A stretch of 64,000 nt of DNA from Streptomyces echinatus (GCF_014203595.1 NZ_JACHJK010000001.1:746582-810581); one strand, 5' to 3'; positions 8,730 through 20,621 are shown, counted from the stretch's first letter. Numbers and translations: made by a program. The notes: a model not told the origin generated them from the sequence alone.

Positions 8730-8769
8730 CTAGTGAATTGGTTTGTCAACTGTCAGTGGCTGTCACTAG
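8730..8769 (+). promoter_or_regulatory. divergent promoter/operator between TetR and MFS genes
   Basis: CTAGTGA at 8730-8736 and TCACTAG at 8763-8769 are perfect inverted arms. Between them, TGTCA recurs (8744, 8751) and again overlaps the right arm (8761). A -35 TTGTCA (8743-8748) and a -10 TAGCCT (8767-8772) with 18-bp spacing fit the MFS gene and place its start at or near the ATG (8779), which would be leaderless. The dyad brackets the whole promoter, as expected for TetR occlusion. Confidence 0.6.
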
Positions 8770-8778
8770 CCTTCGAGT

Positions 8779-10398
8779 ATGACTAGTCAGACCACCATCG
8801 ACACCTCGGAGCCGGGCGGCGGAGCGTCATCGGCCCCGGCGGAGCCGACCCCGGCAGCGGGGCTGCGCGGCCATCCGTGGCTCACTCTCCTCACCGTCGC
8901 CGTCGGGGTCATGATGGTGGCCCTCGACGGCACCATCGTGGCGATCGCCAACCCGGCGATCGGCCGGGACCTGCATGCCAGCTGGGCCCAGCTGCAGTGG
9001 ATCACCAACGCCTACTTCCTGGCTCTGGCGGTGTCCCTGATCACCGCCGGCAAGCTCGGCGACCGCTTCGGCCACCGGCAGACCTTCCTCATCGGCGTGA
9101 CCGGCTTCGCCGCGGCCTCCGGCGCCATCGGCCTCTCGGACAGCATCGCCGCGGTCGTCACGTTCCGCGTGTGCCAGGGCCTGTTCGGCGCGCTGCTGAT
9201 GCCGGCCGCGCTCGGCCTGCTGCGGGCGACCTTCCCGGCCGAGAAGCTCAACATGGCGATCGGCATCTGGGGCATGGTGATCGGCGCGTCCACCGCGGGC
9301 GGCCCGATCCTCGGCGGAGTCCTCGTCGAGCACGTCAACTGGCAGTCGGTGTTCTTCATCAACGTGCCGGTCGGCGCGCTCGCCCTCCTGATGGGCTCGC
9401 TGATCCTGCGCGACCACCGCGCCGAGAACGCCCCGCGGTCCTTCGACATCCTCGGCATCGTGCTGCTCTCGGGCGCGATGTTCTGCCTGGTCTGGGCGCT
9501 CATCAAGGCTCCGGCCTGGGGCTGGGGGGACGGCAGGACCTGGCTGTTCGTCATCGTCTCGGTCGTCGGCTTCGCCCTCTTCTCCTTCTGGGAGACCAGG
9601 GTGAGGGAGCCGCTGATCCCGCTGGCGCTGTTCCGCTCGGTCCCGCTGTCCGCGGGCGTCGTCCTGATGGTCCTCATGGCCATCGCGTTCATGGGCGGGC
9701 TGTTCTTCGTCACCTTCTATCTGCAGAACGTGCACGGCATGAGCCCGATCGACGCGGGCCTGCACCTGCTGCCGCTGACCGGCATGATGATCGTGGGCTC
9801 CCCGCTGGCCGGCGCGATGATCACCAAGCTCGGCCCGCGGATCCCGCTGGCGGGCGGCATGGCCGTCACCGCGATCGCCATGTACGGCATGTCCACGCTG
9901 GAGGAGAACACCGGCAGCGGCGTGATGTCCGTCTGGTTCGCCCTGCTCGGCCTCGGCCTGGCACCGGTCATGGTCGGCGCCACCGAGGTCATCGTCGGCA
10001 ACGCCCCGATGGAGCTGTCCGGCGTGGCGGGCGGTCTGCAGCAGGCCGCGATGCAGATCGGCGGCAGCCTGGGCACGGCCGTGCTCGGTGCGGTCATGGC
10101 CTCCAAGGTCGACAGCACCCTCGCGGACAACTGGGCGGGCTCGGGGCTGCCGAAGCTGCCCCCGCAGCAGCTGCACCAGGCGGCCGAGGCCGTTCAGCAG
10201 GGCGTCGCCCCGGTCGCCGAGGGCACCCCGGCGCCGGTCGCCGCGAAGATCACCGAGGTGGCGCACCACACCTTCATCTCGGGCATGAGCCTCGCCTCCC
10301 TGGTGGCGGCGGGGGTGGCGGCGGTCGCCGTCCTGGTCGCGCTGCTCACCAAGCGGGGCTCGAACGCCGAGGCGGGCGCGGGCGTGGGTCACATCTGA
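8779..10398 (+). CDS. DHA2 (EmrB/QacA) family MFS drug exporter
   Basis: A 539-residue, 14-helix proton antiporter. Motif A is GKLGDRFGHRQTF after TM2. Motif D1 is ALDGTIVAIANPAIGRDL in TM1. The antiporter motif C is GASTAGGPILGGVLVEHV in TM5, and WQSVFFINVPVG follows. A cytoplasmic proline/glutamine-rich loop (LPKLPPQQLHQAAEAVQQGV) precedes the last helices. Divergent pairing with a TetR gene indicates inducible export of a toxic compound; the substrate cannot be inferred. Confidence 0.93.
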   Translation: MTSQTTIDTSEPGGGASSAPAEPTPAAGLRGHPWLTLLTVAVGVMMVALDGTIVAIANPAIGRDLHASWAQLQWITNAYFLALAVSLITAGKLGDRFGHRQTFLIGVTGFAAASGAIGLSDSIAAVVTFRVCQGLFGALLMPAALGLLRATFPAEKLNMAIGIWGMVIGASTAGGPILGGVLVEHVNWQSVFFINVPVGALALLMGSLILRDHRAENAPRSFDILGIVLLSGAMFCLVWALIKAPAWGWGDGRTWLFVIVSVVGFALFSFWETRVREPLIPLALFRSVPLSAGVVLMVLMAIAFMGGLFFVTFYLQNVHGMSPIDAGLHLLPLTGMMIVGSPLAGAMITKLGPRIPLAGGMAVTAIAMYGMSTLEENTGSGVMSVWFALLGLGLAPVMVGATEVIVGNAPMELSGVAGGLQQAAMQIGGSLGTAVLGAVMASKVDSTLADNWAGSGLPKLPPQQLHQAAEAVQQGVAPVAEGTPAPVAAKITEVAHHTFISGMSLASLVAAGVAAVAVLVALLTKRGSNAEAGAGVGHI

Positions 10399-10637
10399 CG
10401 CCGCGTTCCATGCCTTTTCCCGGCGGATTTCGCCTATCAGGGTGACTCCGCTAAAGATCCCTGGCTCCCGGCACGCGCCGCAGGTCACAGTGGGTCAAGT
10501 CCTCCGCAGGACATGGGAGGACCACTGGGCCGCGGCGCGCGCTGCCGGAGGGGGGTGGCGCGCGCAGGTCTGGCCCCGCGGAACCGGGGTACCCGCCTTT
10601 CGAAGCCGAACTGTCCATAGGCCTCAGGGAGTTGATG

Positions 10638-10943
10638 ATGGCAGGCTTCGGGCACGGAACACGCGGGTACCCCCGGTCACGTGGCCGCTCATGGCAACGG
10701 ACCGGGCCGGACCGCGCGACGCTCGGGATCATCGGCGCCATCTGCGCGGTGGCCGGTTTCTTCGCGCTGGGCATCGTCCTCGGACCGGTCGCGATGTTCT
10801 GCGGCTGGCAGTCGATGGGCCGCACCTGGTCCAACGGCCGCGAGGTCCCGGCCCTGGTCGCCCTGATCCTGGGCGCGATCGACACGCTGCTGGCCGTCAT
10901 CGCCCTGGCGGGCGCGGCCGCGTGGGGCCACGGGCTCCTCTGA
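10638..10943 (+). CDS. small DUF4190-like membrane protein
   Basis: 101 residues starting MAGFGHGTRGYPRSRG, with two strongly hydrophobic helices (TLGIIGAICAVAGFFALGIV and ALVALILGAIDTLLAVIALA) joined by the short basic loop MFCGWQSMGRTW. This layout is common in DUF4190-type streptomycete proteins. ATG 10638 has AGGGAG six bases upstream; ATG 10635 and TTG 10632 are in the same frame. Function unknown. The preceding 240 bases after the MFS gene show no other gene. Confidence 0.72.
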   Translation: MAGFGHGTRGYPRSRGRSWQRTGPDRATLGIIGAICAVAGFFALGIVLGPVAMFCGWQSMGRTWSNGREVPALVALILGAIDTLLAVIALAGAAAWGHGLL

Positions 10944-11099
10944 CCGGCGGCGTCCCGCTCCGGGGCCGCGGCCCGTCCCGGCCGACGGCCCCGGGGGCGT
11001 GGACTGTTCCGGCCGACGCCGGCTCACCGTGCACCGGCGTGCGCGGCCGCGGCCGCGGGCATGGGCTCAGGACGCCGGCATCGGTGCGGCGGGCGGGTG

Positions 11100-11840
11100 T
11101 CAGCGCCGTTCCGGGCGCTCCGCGGTCAGCCGGGAGACCTCCGCCCGCAGCAACCGCACCTCTTCGGTCAGCGCGGCGATCGCCTCCGTCTGCCGCCGCT
11201 CCTCCACGTCGTCCTTCTCGAACCGCGAGATGAACCAGGCGGCGATGTTCGCGGTCACGACACCCAGGAGCGCGATCCCCGACAGCATCAGGCCGACCGC
11301 GATGATCCGCCCGAGTCCGGTCGTCGGCGCGTGATCCCCGTATCCCACGGTCGTCATCGTCGTGAACGACCACCACACGGCGTCACCCAGTGTCCGGATG
11401 TTCCCGTGCGGCGACTCCCGTTCCACGGACAGCACGGCGAGCGAGCCGAACATCAGCAGCCCGATCACGGCTCCGACGACATAGGTGGTCAGCCGGATCT
11501 GCGGAGCCATCCGCGCCCGCCGGCCCACCAGCAGCAGCGTCGACACCAGCCGCAGCAGCCGTAGCGGCTGGAGGACCGGCAGCACGACCGCGCACAGGTC
11601 CAGCCAGTGCCGCCGGACGAACTCCCGGCGCTGCGGGGCCAGCGCCAGCCGGACCAGGTAGTCGACGGCGAACGCTCCCCACACCACCCACTCCACCGCC
11701 GTGCACGCGGCCGTCACGGAGGGACCGGCGGAGGCGTCTACGATCGGCACGGCGTAGGCGACGGCGAAGGCCACCGCGAGCGCCAACAGCGGCCGCTGGG
11801 TATGCCGCTCCCACCCCGCCTGCGGGGACATCTGCTCCAT
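11100..11840 (-). CDS. voltage-gated-type potassium channel (Kv/KvAP-like)
   Basis: 246 residues. An S1-S4 sensor domain (about 15-125) contains an Arg-rich S4 segment (PLRLLRLVSTLLLVGRRARM). The pore domain has the K+ selectivity filter TTMTTVGYGD between two helices, and a C-terminal coiled-coil tail (EAIAALTEEVRLLRAEVSRL) likely assembles the tetramer. The ATG at 11840 has TACGAT as a potential -10 seven bases upstream, so it is probably leaderless. It converges with the small membrane protein gene. Codons further upstream in this frame fall in repeat DNA and are not coding. Confidence 0.9.
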   Translation of the reverse strand: MEQMSPQAGWERHTQRPLLALAVAFAVAYAVPIVDASAGPSVTAACTAVEWVVWGAFAVDYLVRLALAPQRREFVRRHWLDLCAVVLPVLQPLRLLRLVSTLLLVGRRARMAPQIRLTTYVVGAVIGLLMFGSLAVLSVERESPHGNIRTLGDAVWWSFTTMTTVGYGDHAPTTGLGRIIAVGLMLSGIALLGVVTANIAAWFISRFEKDDVEERRQTEAIAALTEEVRLLRAEVSRLTAERPERR

Positions 11841-11892
11841 GCCCGCAATCGTAAAGAAACCGTAAGCCCCCAGAAGAACCAACGCCCCCGCA

Positions 11893-11953
11893 CCCCCCGA
11901 AGGGGCGCGGGGAACGGCGCGATCGGCCCCCACGGGCCGGCGGATGCCCACGG
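11893..11953 (+). repeat. interspersed intergenic repeat, copy 1
   Basis: A copy of a window-wide repeat with core GAAGGGGCGCGGGGAACGGC followed by GCGATCGGCCCCCAC and CGGATGCCCACGGC. It lies between aceE and the channel gene. A near-identical direct copy begins about 110 bases later. Confidence 0.7.
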
Positions 11954-12003
11954 CGCGAACCTCCGGTGGATTCCACAGCCCGCACCGACAGGCCGGGCCG
12001 GGC

Positions 12004-12065
12004 GCCCCCGAAGGGGCGCGGGGAACGGCGCGATCGGCCCCCACCGGCCCGCGGATGCTCACGGC
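12004..12065 (+). repeat. interspersed intergenic repeat, copy 2
   Basis: A direct repeat of the element at 11893 with only a few differences (GGCCCGCGGATGCTCACGGC here, GGGCCGGCGGATGCCCACGG there). Internal GCGC arms and CCCC/GGGG tracts allow a hairpin. The two copies make this about 170-bp stretch downstream of aceE wholly repeat-derived. Confidence 0.7.
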
Positions 12066-12150
12066 CACCGCCGGCCCGGTTTCTCAAGGCCCCGGTTGCA
12101 AAAGGGCCCCGCACTGATCCCGCCCCGTCGGCCAGAGCCGAGCGCAGCGG

Positions 12151-14895
<2,745 letters not shown>

Positions 14896-15302
14896 GCTGT
14901 TCCTTACCTGTCAGAGGGCCAGTTTTTTTGCACCTGCCTACACCGTTCCCCATCGTGTACCTCGGGAAGGCGTACGTCATCTCCATGGTCGTCGCCGCCG
15001 GTGCTCCACCGGTCAAAACGCAACGATACGCCCGGGGTGTGACGTGCATGGCAAAGTTGTTCGAGCGACGTAACACTGGATGATTCCGAACCACGCAAAC
15101 CGGGCACATCGGTGTGATGTGGGCTCCGGAAAAGCGCGATACGGTGCCAGGAGTTGCGGCGACCCGGCCGGGATCGTCACCGTTTCGACGGTCCCGACGG
15201 CCGGGTACTTGCGCGATCCGCCCCGTCCGTGTGGACTACGGCCAATGCTTCGCGCACGCGCGTGGCTGAGATATTCACCAAGACATGATCAGGAGGCAAC
15301 CC
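14896..15302. promoter_or_regulatory. long intergenic region between aceE and DUF3052 gene
   Basis: 407 bases with no convincing gene on either strand. It must contain the divergent promoters for aceE (minus) and the DUF3052 gene (plus). Just upstream of aceE is a relatively A-rich leader, unusual for this genome. I recognise no riboswitch or operator here. Confidence 0.5.
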
Positions 15303-15740
15303 GTGAGCGCGACCGCGGACCACGCGGAGGAGCGGACGAACCCTGCCGCCAGGCTGGGGTTCCAGCCCGGGCAGGTGGTCCAGGAGATCGGCTACGACGA
15401 CGACGTCGACCAGGAGCTCCGCGAGGCCATCGAGGAAGCCGTCGAAGGCGACCTCATGGACGAGGACTACGACGACGTGGCCGACGCCGTTGTGCTCTGG
15501 TTCCGTGACGACGACGGCGACCTGACGGATGCGCTGGTGGATGCCACCACGTACATCGAAGAGGGCGGCGCGATCCTGCTCCTGACGCCGAAGACCGGCC
15601 GTTCGGGGTACGTGGAACCGAGCGACATCCAGGACGCCGTCACGACGGCCGGCCTGACGGCTTCGAAGAGCGTCAGCGTGGGCAAGGACTGGAGTGGCAG
15701 CCGACTGGCCACGCCGAAGGCGGCCAAGTCCAAGAAGTGA
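15303..15740 (+). CDS. DUF3052 family protein
   Basis: 145 residues, acidic, cytoplasmic. It starts with GTG 15303 behind a perfect AGGAGG (15291-15296); the ATG 18 bases upstream lacks a ribosome site. An N-terminal acidic region (DDDVDQELREAIEEAVEG) leads into the domain with VVLWFRDDDGDLTDALVDA, LLLTPKTGRSGYVEPSD and a basic C-tail. The family is nearly universal in actinobacteria, single-copy and uncharacterised; neighbouring aceE divergently is the usual arrangement in Streptomyces (memory, not checked). Confidence 0.85.
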   Translation: MSATADHAEERTNPAARLGFQPGQVVQEIGYDDDVDQELREAIEEAVEGDLMDEDYDDVADAVVLWFRDDDGDLTDALVDATTYIEEGGAILLLTPKTGRSGYVEPSDIQDAVTTAGLTASKSVSVGKDWSGSRLATPKAAKSKK

Positions 15741-15868
15741 CCGTTGCGTCACCACCGGACGGGCCGAACCCCCGGCCCGTCCGGAAGCCCCGGTGATCGC
15801 TGCGTAGGGTGGACCCGAGCGTTGTGCTGTGCGCTCACCCGAACAGCCCACCGAAGGGATGCACGACG

Positions 15869-16327
15869 ATGGCGATCCAGGTCGGCGACAAAGCGCCCGA
15901 CTTCGAGCTCAAGGACAACCACGGCCGGACCGTGAGGCTCTCGGACTTCCGCGGCGAGAAGAACGTGGTCCTGCTCTTCTACCCGTTCGCCTTCACCGGC
16001 GTGTGCACGGGCGAGCTGTGCGAGCTGCGCGACAACCTGCCGAAGTTCGCCGACCGCGACACCCAGCTGCTCGCCGTCTCCAACGACTCCATCCACACCC
16101 TGCGCGTCTTCGCCGAGCAGGAGGGCCTGGAGTACCCGCTGCTCAGCGACTTCTGGCCGCACGGCAACGTCTCGCGCGCGTACGGCGTCTTCGACGAGGA
16201 CAAGGGCTGCGCCGTCCGGGGCACCTTCATCATCGACAAGGAGGGCGTCGTGCGGTGGACCGTGGTCAACGGCCTGCCGGACGCCCGTGACCTCGGTGAC
16301 TATGTGAAGGCGCTCGACACCCTGTGA
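15869..16327 (+). CDS. peroxiredoxin (AhpE/BCP type)
   Basis: A 152-residue thiol peroxidase that reduces hydroperoxides. The peroxidatic Cys46 lies in [12 protein letters not shown] (PxxxTxxC), with a second cysteine at 51 ([10 protein letters not shown]). A third cysteine, in [11 protein letters not shown], matches no standard resolving position. The N-terminus [19 protein letters not shown] is typical. ATG 15869 has AAGGGA about nine bases upstream. It stands just before the Ter genes; a role in oxidative stress shared with that island is plausible but unproven. Confidence 0.93.
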   Translation: MAIQVGDKAPDFELKDNHGRTVRLSDFRGEKNVVLLFYPFAFTGVCTGELCELRDNLPKFADRDTQLLAVSNDSIHTLRVFAEQEGLEYPLLSDFWPHGNVSRAYGVFDEDKGCAVRGTFIIDKEGVVRWTVVNGLPDARDLGDYVKALDTL

Positions 16328-16465
16328 GCCGGCCGGGGCCGACACCTGAGATTCATCGGCTCCAGGGTCTGCGGAGGGCGGGAACCCGTCACTAGGATCG
16401 GCACGTTGATCCCATATCCGAAGCACGACGGGGCTTCCCGCCCCGGAACACCACATGGAGGACCC

Positions 16466-17041
16466 GTGGGAGTCAGCCTCAGCAAGGGCGGCAACGTATC
16501 GCTGACGAAGGAGGCCCCGGGCCTCACCGCCGTCATCGTCGGTCTGGGGTGGGACGTGCGCACCACGACCGGCACGGACTTCGACCTCGACGCCAGCGCG
16601 CTGCTGCTGAACACCGAGGGCAAGGTCGGCAGCGACCAGAACTTCGTCTTCTTCAACAACCTCAAGAGCCCCGACGGCTCGGTCGAGCACACCGGTGACA
16701 ACCTCACCGGTGAGGGCGAGGGCGACGACGAGCAGATCAAGGTCAACCTGGCCGGTGTCCCGGCCGACGTGGAGAAGATCGTGTTCCCGGTGTCGATCTA
16801 TGACGCCGAGAACCGCCAGCAGTCCTTCGGCCAGGTCCGCAACGCCTTCATCCGCGTCGTGAACCAGGCCGGTGGCCAGGAGATCGCCCGCTACGACCTG
16901 AGCGAGGACGCCTCCACCGAGACCGCCATGGTCTTCGGCGAGCTGTACCGGCACGGCGCGGAGTGGAAGTTCCGCGCCATCGGCCAGGGCTACGCGTCCG
17001 GGCTGCGCGGCATCGCGCAGGACTTCGGCGTCAACGTCTGA
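16466..17041 (+). CDS. terD: TerD family protein (copy 1)
   Basis: 191 residues, a full-length TerD domain that binds Ca2+ and belongs to the tellurite/stress-resistance system. Diagnostic segments are [33 protein letters not shown] and the acidic loop [19 protein letters not shown], then [20 protein letters not shown] and [22 protein letters not shown] 16466 follows GGAGGA. It is followed after 93 bases by a close paralogue; a strong hairpin sits between them. Cytoplasmic and probably membrane-associated with the TerC-like protein (family inference). Confidence 0.94.
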   Translation: MGVSLSKGGNVSLTKEAPGLTAVIVGLGWDVRTTTGTDFDLDASALLLNTEGKVGSDQNFVFFNNLKSPDGSVEHTGDNLTGEGEGDDEQIKVNLAGVPADVEKIVFPVSIYDAENRQQSFGQVRNAFIRVVNQAGGQEIARYDLSEDASTETAMVFGELYRHGAEWKFRAIGQGYASGLRGIAQDFGVNV

Positions 17042-17058
17042 CACCGAACCGCCCTCGA

Positions 17059-17093
17059 GTCCGGCGCCGCACCGTTTAGGGGCGGCGCCGGAC
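17059..17093 (+). terminator. 12-bp hairpin between the two terD genes
   Basis: GTCCGGCGCCGC at 17059-17070 pairs perfectly with GCGGCGCCGGAC at 17082-17093 across an 11-base loop. There is no T run, so it may act as an attenuator or RNA-stability hairpin that sets unequal expression of the two terD copies. Confidence 0.6.
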
Positions 17094-17134
17094 GCGCAGG
17101 AACCAGAAAAGCATCACCAGGGGAGGACCAGGAC

Positions 17135-17713
17135 ATGGGCGTCACGCTCGCCAAGGGAGGCAACGTCTCCCTCTCCAAGGCCGCACCGAATCTCACCAAC
17201 GTCATGATCGGACTCGGCTGGGACGCCCGCTCCACCACCGGCGCCTCCTTCGACCTGGACGCCAGCGCGCTGCTGTGCGGCGCCGGCAACCGGGTGATGG
17301 GCGACGAGTGGTTCGTGTTCTACAACCAGCTCAAGAGCCCCGACGGCTCGGTCGAGCACACCGGTGACAACCTCACCGGTGAGGGTGAGGGCGACGACGA
17401 GTCGATCCTGGTGGACCTCGCCAAGGTCCCGCCGCAGTGCGAGAAGATCATCTTCCCCGTCTCGATCCACATGGCGGACGAACGCGGCCAGACCTTCGGC
17501 CAGGTCTCCAACGCCTTCATCCGTGTCGTCAATCAGGCCGACGGCCAGGAACTGGCCCGCTACGACCTCAGCGAGGACGCCTCCACCGAAACCGCGATGA
17601 TCTTCGGAGAGCTGTACCGGTACCAGGGCGAATGGAAGTTCCGTGCGGTGGGCCAGGGGTACGCGTCGGGTCTGCGCGGCATCGCTCTAGACTTCGGAGT
17701 CAACGTTTCGTAA
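17135..17713 (+). CDS. terD: TerD family protein (copy 2)
   Basis: 192 residues, paralogous to the gene at 16466 along its whole length ([53 protein letters not shown]). A region of about 70 bp (near 17332-17403) differs from copy 1 by a single base, while flanking parts are more diverged, pointing to local gene conversion or strong constraint. ATG 17135 has GGAGGACCAGGAC upstream. Its role should match copy 1: a Ca-binding component of the Ter stress response. Confidence 0.94.
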   Translation: MGVTLAKGGNVSLSKAAPNLTNVMIGLGWDARSTTGASFDLDASALLCGAGNRVMGDEWFVFYNQLKSPDGSVEHTGDNLTGEGEGDDESILVDLAKVPPQCEKIIFPVSIHMADERGQTFGQVSNAFIRVVNQADGQELARYDLSEDASTETAMIFGELYRYQGEWKFRAVGQGYASGLRGIALDFGVNVS

Positions 17714-17729
17714 AGCCGAGTACGGCGCG

Positions 17730-17765
17730 GGGGAGACCCTCCCCCAGACTTCGTCTGGGAGGTAC
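17730..17765 (+). terminator. hairpin downstream of terD copy 2
   Basis: CCCAGAC (17743-17749), loop TTC, GTCTGGG (17753-17759) form a tight perfect hairpin. The overlapping GGGGGAG...CTCCCCC arms offer an alternative fold. It sits between terD and the DUF475 gene (76-bp gap) and could partially terminate or switch read-through. I recall similar CCCCAGACTTCGTCTGGG hairpins in other Streptomyces gaps. Confidence 0.55.
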
Positions 17766-17789
17766 CCCCAAAACACGATGGGGTAGCCA

Positions 17790-18929
17790 GTGCTTCTCAA
17801 AACCTTCGGCTGGTCGTTCGCGGTCACCGCGCTCGGTCTGGTCGCGGCGGCGTTCTACGGGGGGTGGACCGCCTTCGGGATCGTGGCGATCCTGGCCATC
17901 CTGGAGATCTCGCTGTCCTTCGACAACGCGGTGGTCAACGCCGGAATCCTGAAGAAGATGAATGCCTTCTGGCAGAAGATCTTCCTCACGGTCGGCGTCC
18001 TCATCGCCGTCTTCGGCATGCGGCTGGTGTTCCCCGTCGTCATCGTCGCGATCAGCGCCAAGATGGGCCCGATCGAGGCCGTCGACCTCGCGGTCAACAA
18101 CAAGGACCGCTACCAGGAACTGGTCACCGACGCCCACCCGGCGATCGCCGCGTTCGGTGGCATGTTCCTGCTGATGATCTTCCTCGACTTCATCTTCGAG
18201 GACCGGGACATCCAGTGGCTGCGCTGGATCGAGCGGCCCCTGGCCAAGCTCGGCAAGGTCGACATGCTGTCGGTCTGCATCGCCCTCATCGTCCTGCTCA
18301 TCACCTCCTTCACCTTCGCCACCCACGCCCACCAGCACGGCGGCGCCCACGTGGACAAGGCCCAGACGGTCCTCATCGCCGGCATCGCCGGCCTGATCAC
18401 CTACATGATCGTCGGCGGCCTCTCCGGCTACTTCGAGGACAAGCTGGAGGAAGAGGAGGAGCGCGAGCACGAGGAGGAGGAAGAGGCCGCCCGCAGCGGC
18501 AGGCAGAAGCCGGCGATAGTGCTGGCCGGCCAGGCCGCGTTCTTCATGTTCCTCTACCTGGAGGTCCTGGACGCGTCCTTCTCCTTCGACGGCGTGATCG
18601 GCGCCTTCGCCATCACCAACGACATCGTCCTGATGGCCCTCGGCCTCGGCATCGGCGCGATGTACGTCCGGTCGCTGACCGTCTACCTGGTCCGCCAGGG
18701 CACCCTCGACGACTACGTCTACCTGGAGCACGGCGCCCACTACGCCATCGGCGCCCTCGCCGTGATCCTCATGGTCACCATCCAGTACGAGATCCACGAG
18801 GTCATCACCGGTCTCGTCGGTGTCGTCCTGATCGCCTGGTCCTTCTTCTCCTCGGTCCGCCGCAACCGCGCGCTGGCCGCGGAGGGCAAGGGCACCGGCG
18901 AGAAGGCAGAGGTCTCCTCCGGGGTGTGA
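17790..18929 (+). CDS. DUF475/TerC-like integral membrane protein
   Basis: 379 residues with about nine hydrophobic helices. Two pseudo-symmetric halves each carry the TerC-superfamily acidic motif: EISLSFDNAVVNAGIL (TM2) and EVLDASFSFDGVIGAF (after the linker). The central cytoplasmic linker is extremely acidic (EDKLEEEEEREHEEEEE), a likely metal- or protein-binding segment. Starts at GTG 17790. Situated between TerD genes, it is the likely membrane partner of the Ter complex; TerC-superfamily proteins are implicated in metal efflux or metalation. Confidence 0.9.
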   Translation: MLLKTFGWSFAVTALGLVAAAFYGGWTAFGIVAILAILEISLSFDNAVVNAGILKKMNAFWQKIFLTVGVLIAVFGMRLVFPVVIVAISAKMGPIEAVDLAVNNKDRYQELVTDAHPAIAAFGGMFLLMIFLDFIFEDRDIQWLRWIERPLAKLGKVDMLSVCIALIVLLITSFTFATHAHQHGGAHVDKAQTVLIAGIAGLITYMIVGGLSGYFEDKLEEEEEREHEEEEEAARSGRQKPAIVLAGQAAFFMFLYLEVLDASFSFDGVIGAFAITNDIVLMALGLGIGAMYVRSLTVYLVRQGTLDDYVYLEHGAHYAIGALAVILMVTIQYEIHEVITGLVGVVLIAWSFFSSVRRNRALAAEGKGTGEKAEVSSGV

Positions 18930-18958
18930 CACCCCAGCCGGTGAGGAACGCTTCGAAC

Positions 18959-18990
18959 GGGGCGGCCGACGTGGTCGGCCGCCCCTTCGC
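18959..18990 (+). terminator. terminator after the DUF475 gene
   Basis: GGGGCGGCCGAC (18959-18970), loop GTG, GTCGGCCGCCCC (18974-18985): a perfect 12-bp stem followed by TTCGCTGT. It separates the terD-DUF475 unit from the next gene. Confidence 0.75.
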
Positions 18991-19017
18991 TGTCACAACA
19001 GCTATCTGGGGGCGGGA

Positions 19018-19755
19018 ATGGGTTTCTTCGACGGGCTGCTGGGCGGGCGCGCCGCCGACTTCGACTCGGGCAACGCGTCGACCAACGCCATCGAGCTGAC
19101 CAGGCGGCACCAGGCGGTGTCCCTCACCAAGCAGGACGCGGCCACCGGCCACCTGCGCGTCAACCTCACCTGGCGGATGCGGACCTCCGACTTCGACGGA
19201 GCCCAGCGCACCAGCCTGCTGCGCCACCCCTTCAAGGCCCTCAAGCCACCGGAGGTCCTCGGCCACGGCCAGAGCATGGTCAACGTCGACCTCGACCTCG
19301 GCTGCCTGTACGAGCTGACCGACGGCACGAAGGGGGTCGTACAGCCGCTCGGCGGCTACCTGGGGGACGTCAACGCACCGCCGTACATAAAACTCAGCGG
19401 CGACGACCGGTTCGGCTCGGCGTCCGGCGAGACGATGTACGTCAACCTCGACCACCGGGAGGCCATCAAGCGGCTGCTGGTCTTCGTCTACATCTACGAC
19501 CAGACCCCCGCCTTCGACCGCACCCACGCCATCGTCACCCTCTACCCGAGCAACGGTCCCCGCATCGAGATAGGCCTGGACGAGCGCCACCCGCAGGCCC
19601 GCTCCTGCGCCGTGGTCATGATCGAGAACATCAAGGGCGAACTGATCGTCCGCCGCGAGGTGAAGTTCGTCTACGGCTTCCAGGGCGAACTGGACCGCCT
19701 GTACGGCTGGGGCCTGCAGTGGGGGAGGGGCTACAAGGCCAAGGCGGACAGGTGA
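19018..19755 (+). CDS. TerA-like tellurium resistance/stress protein
   Basis: 245 residues. An N-terminal tail (MGFFDGLLGGRAADFDSG) precedes a TerD-superfamily beta-sandwich with VNVDLDLGCLYELTDGTKGV, LSGDDRFGSASGETMYVNL and a C-terminal FVYGFQGELDRLYGWGLQWG. The order matches TerA-type proteins (also annotated as Tellurium resistance protein) rather than canonical TerD. The ATG at 19018 follows GGGCGGGA. It converges with the next gene at a 35-bp gap. Likely a soluble Ca-dependent partner of TerD and the TerC-like protein. Confidence 0.82.
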   Translation: MGFFDGLLGGRAADFDSGNASTNAIELTRRHQAVSLTKQDAATGHLRVNLTWRMRTSDFDGAQRTSLLRHPFKALKPPEVLGHGQSMVNVDLDLGCLYELTDGTKGVVQPLGGYLGDVNAPPYIKLSGDDRFGSASGETMYVNLDHREAIKRLLVFVYIYDQTPAFDRTHAIVTLYPSNGPRIEIGLDERHPQARSCAVVMIENIKGELIVRREVKFVYGFQGELDRLYGWGLQWGRGYKAKADR

Positions 19756-19790
19756 ACGCCCCGCACGAGAGGCCGTAGCGCCCGTGCGCG

Positions 19791-20621
19791 CTACCGCCCG
19801 ATGAACTGCGGCCCCTGCGGGGGCAGCCGGAAGTTCGGGTCGGCCCCCACCGGCACCGGCAGCGGCACCGGCTGGGACGGGGGGTAGCCGTACGCCGGCT
19901 GCGGATAGCCGTACGCCGGCTGCGATGACGGCGCCTGCGGGTAGCCGTACGCGGGCTGCGCCGACGCCGCCTGCGGATAGCCGTACGCGGGCTGCTGCGC
20001 CGGCAGCGCGGACGTCGGCTGCTCCGGAGGCAGCGGCTGCGACGCCGGCTCGCCCGGAGCCCGGTCCTCCGCCGCCTCCGACTCGTCCACCGAGATACCG
20101 AAGTCCGTGGCGAGGCCCTTCAGCCCGTTCGAATAGCCCTCGCCCAGCGCCCGGAACTTCCATCCCTCCCCGCGCCGGTACAGCTCACCGCAGATCAGCG
20201 CCGTCTCCGCGCCCGTCTCCGGCTTGATCTCGAACCGGGCCAGCGGCTCCCCGTCGGCGACCGCGGCGTCGTACAGCTGGATGCACAGCGCGGGCACCTG
20301 GTCGAACGCGACCCCGTCCGCGGAGGCGACCAGCAGAATCCGGCCGACGCCCGGCTCGACGCCGGAAAGATCCGCCTGGACCGTGTCGGTCAGCCCCTCG
20401 GCGACCCGCTTCTTGCCGAGCCGCCACACCTTCCCGGAAGGGTGCCGGGGCTGGTTGTAGAAGACGAAGTCCTCGTCGGAGCGCACACGGCCGCCGGGAC
20501 CCAGCAGCAGCGCCGACACGTCCACGTCCGGGACCTCCTGCCCGGGTGTCCAGCGCAGCACGGCGCGCACCGTGGTGGCCTCCAGCGGGACGTTCGACCC
20601 CTTCAGCATCGCGTGCGTCAT
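19791..20621 (-). CDS. TerD-domain protein with C-terminal Q/P/Y repeat tail
   Basis: 276 residues. Residues 1-180 form a TerD domain ([55 protein letters not shown]). The last about 90 residues are low-complexity, with four QPAYGYP repeats. That tail resembles sticky Pro/Tyr tails on actinobacterial envelope or condensate-forming proteins and may mediate assembly. The start taken is ATG 20621; ATG 20609 (MLKGSN) is where most TerD proteins begin. It is divergent from the aldolase gene at 20796, so the 174-bp gap holds both promoters. Confidence 0.88.
   Translation of the reverse strand: MTHAMLKGSNVPLEATTVRAVLRWTPGQEVPDVDVSALLLGPGGRVRSDEDFVFYNQPRHPSGKVWRLGKKRVAEGLTDTVQADLSGVEPGVGRILLVASADGVAFDQVPALCIQLYDAAVADGEPLARFEIKPETGAETALICGELYRRGEGWKFRALGEGYSNGLKGLATDFGISVDESEAAEDRAPGEPASQPLPPEQPTSALPAQQPAYGYPQAASAQPAYGYPQAPSSQPAYGYPQPAYGYPPSQPVPLPVPVGADPNFRLPPQGPQFIGR

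Noticed and set aside
16466..17713. one of the terD copies being a pseudogene
   Set aside because: Both have intact frames, ribosome sites and complete TerD signatures.
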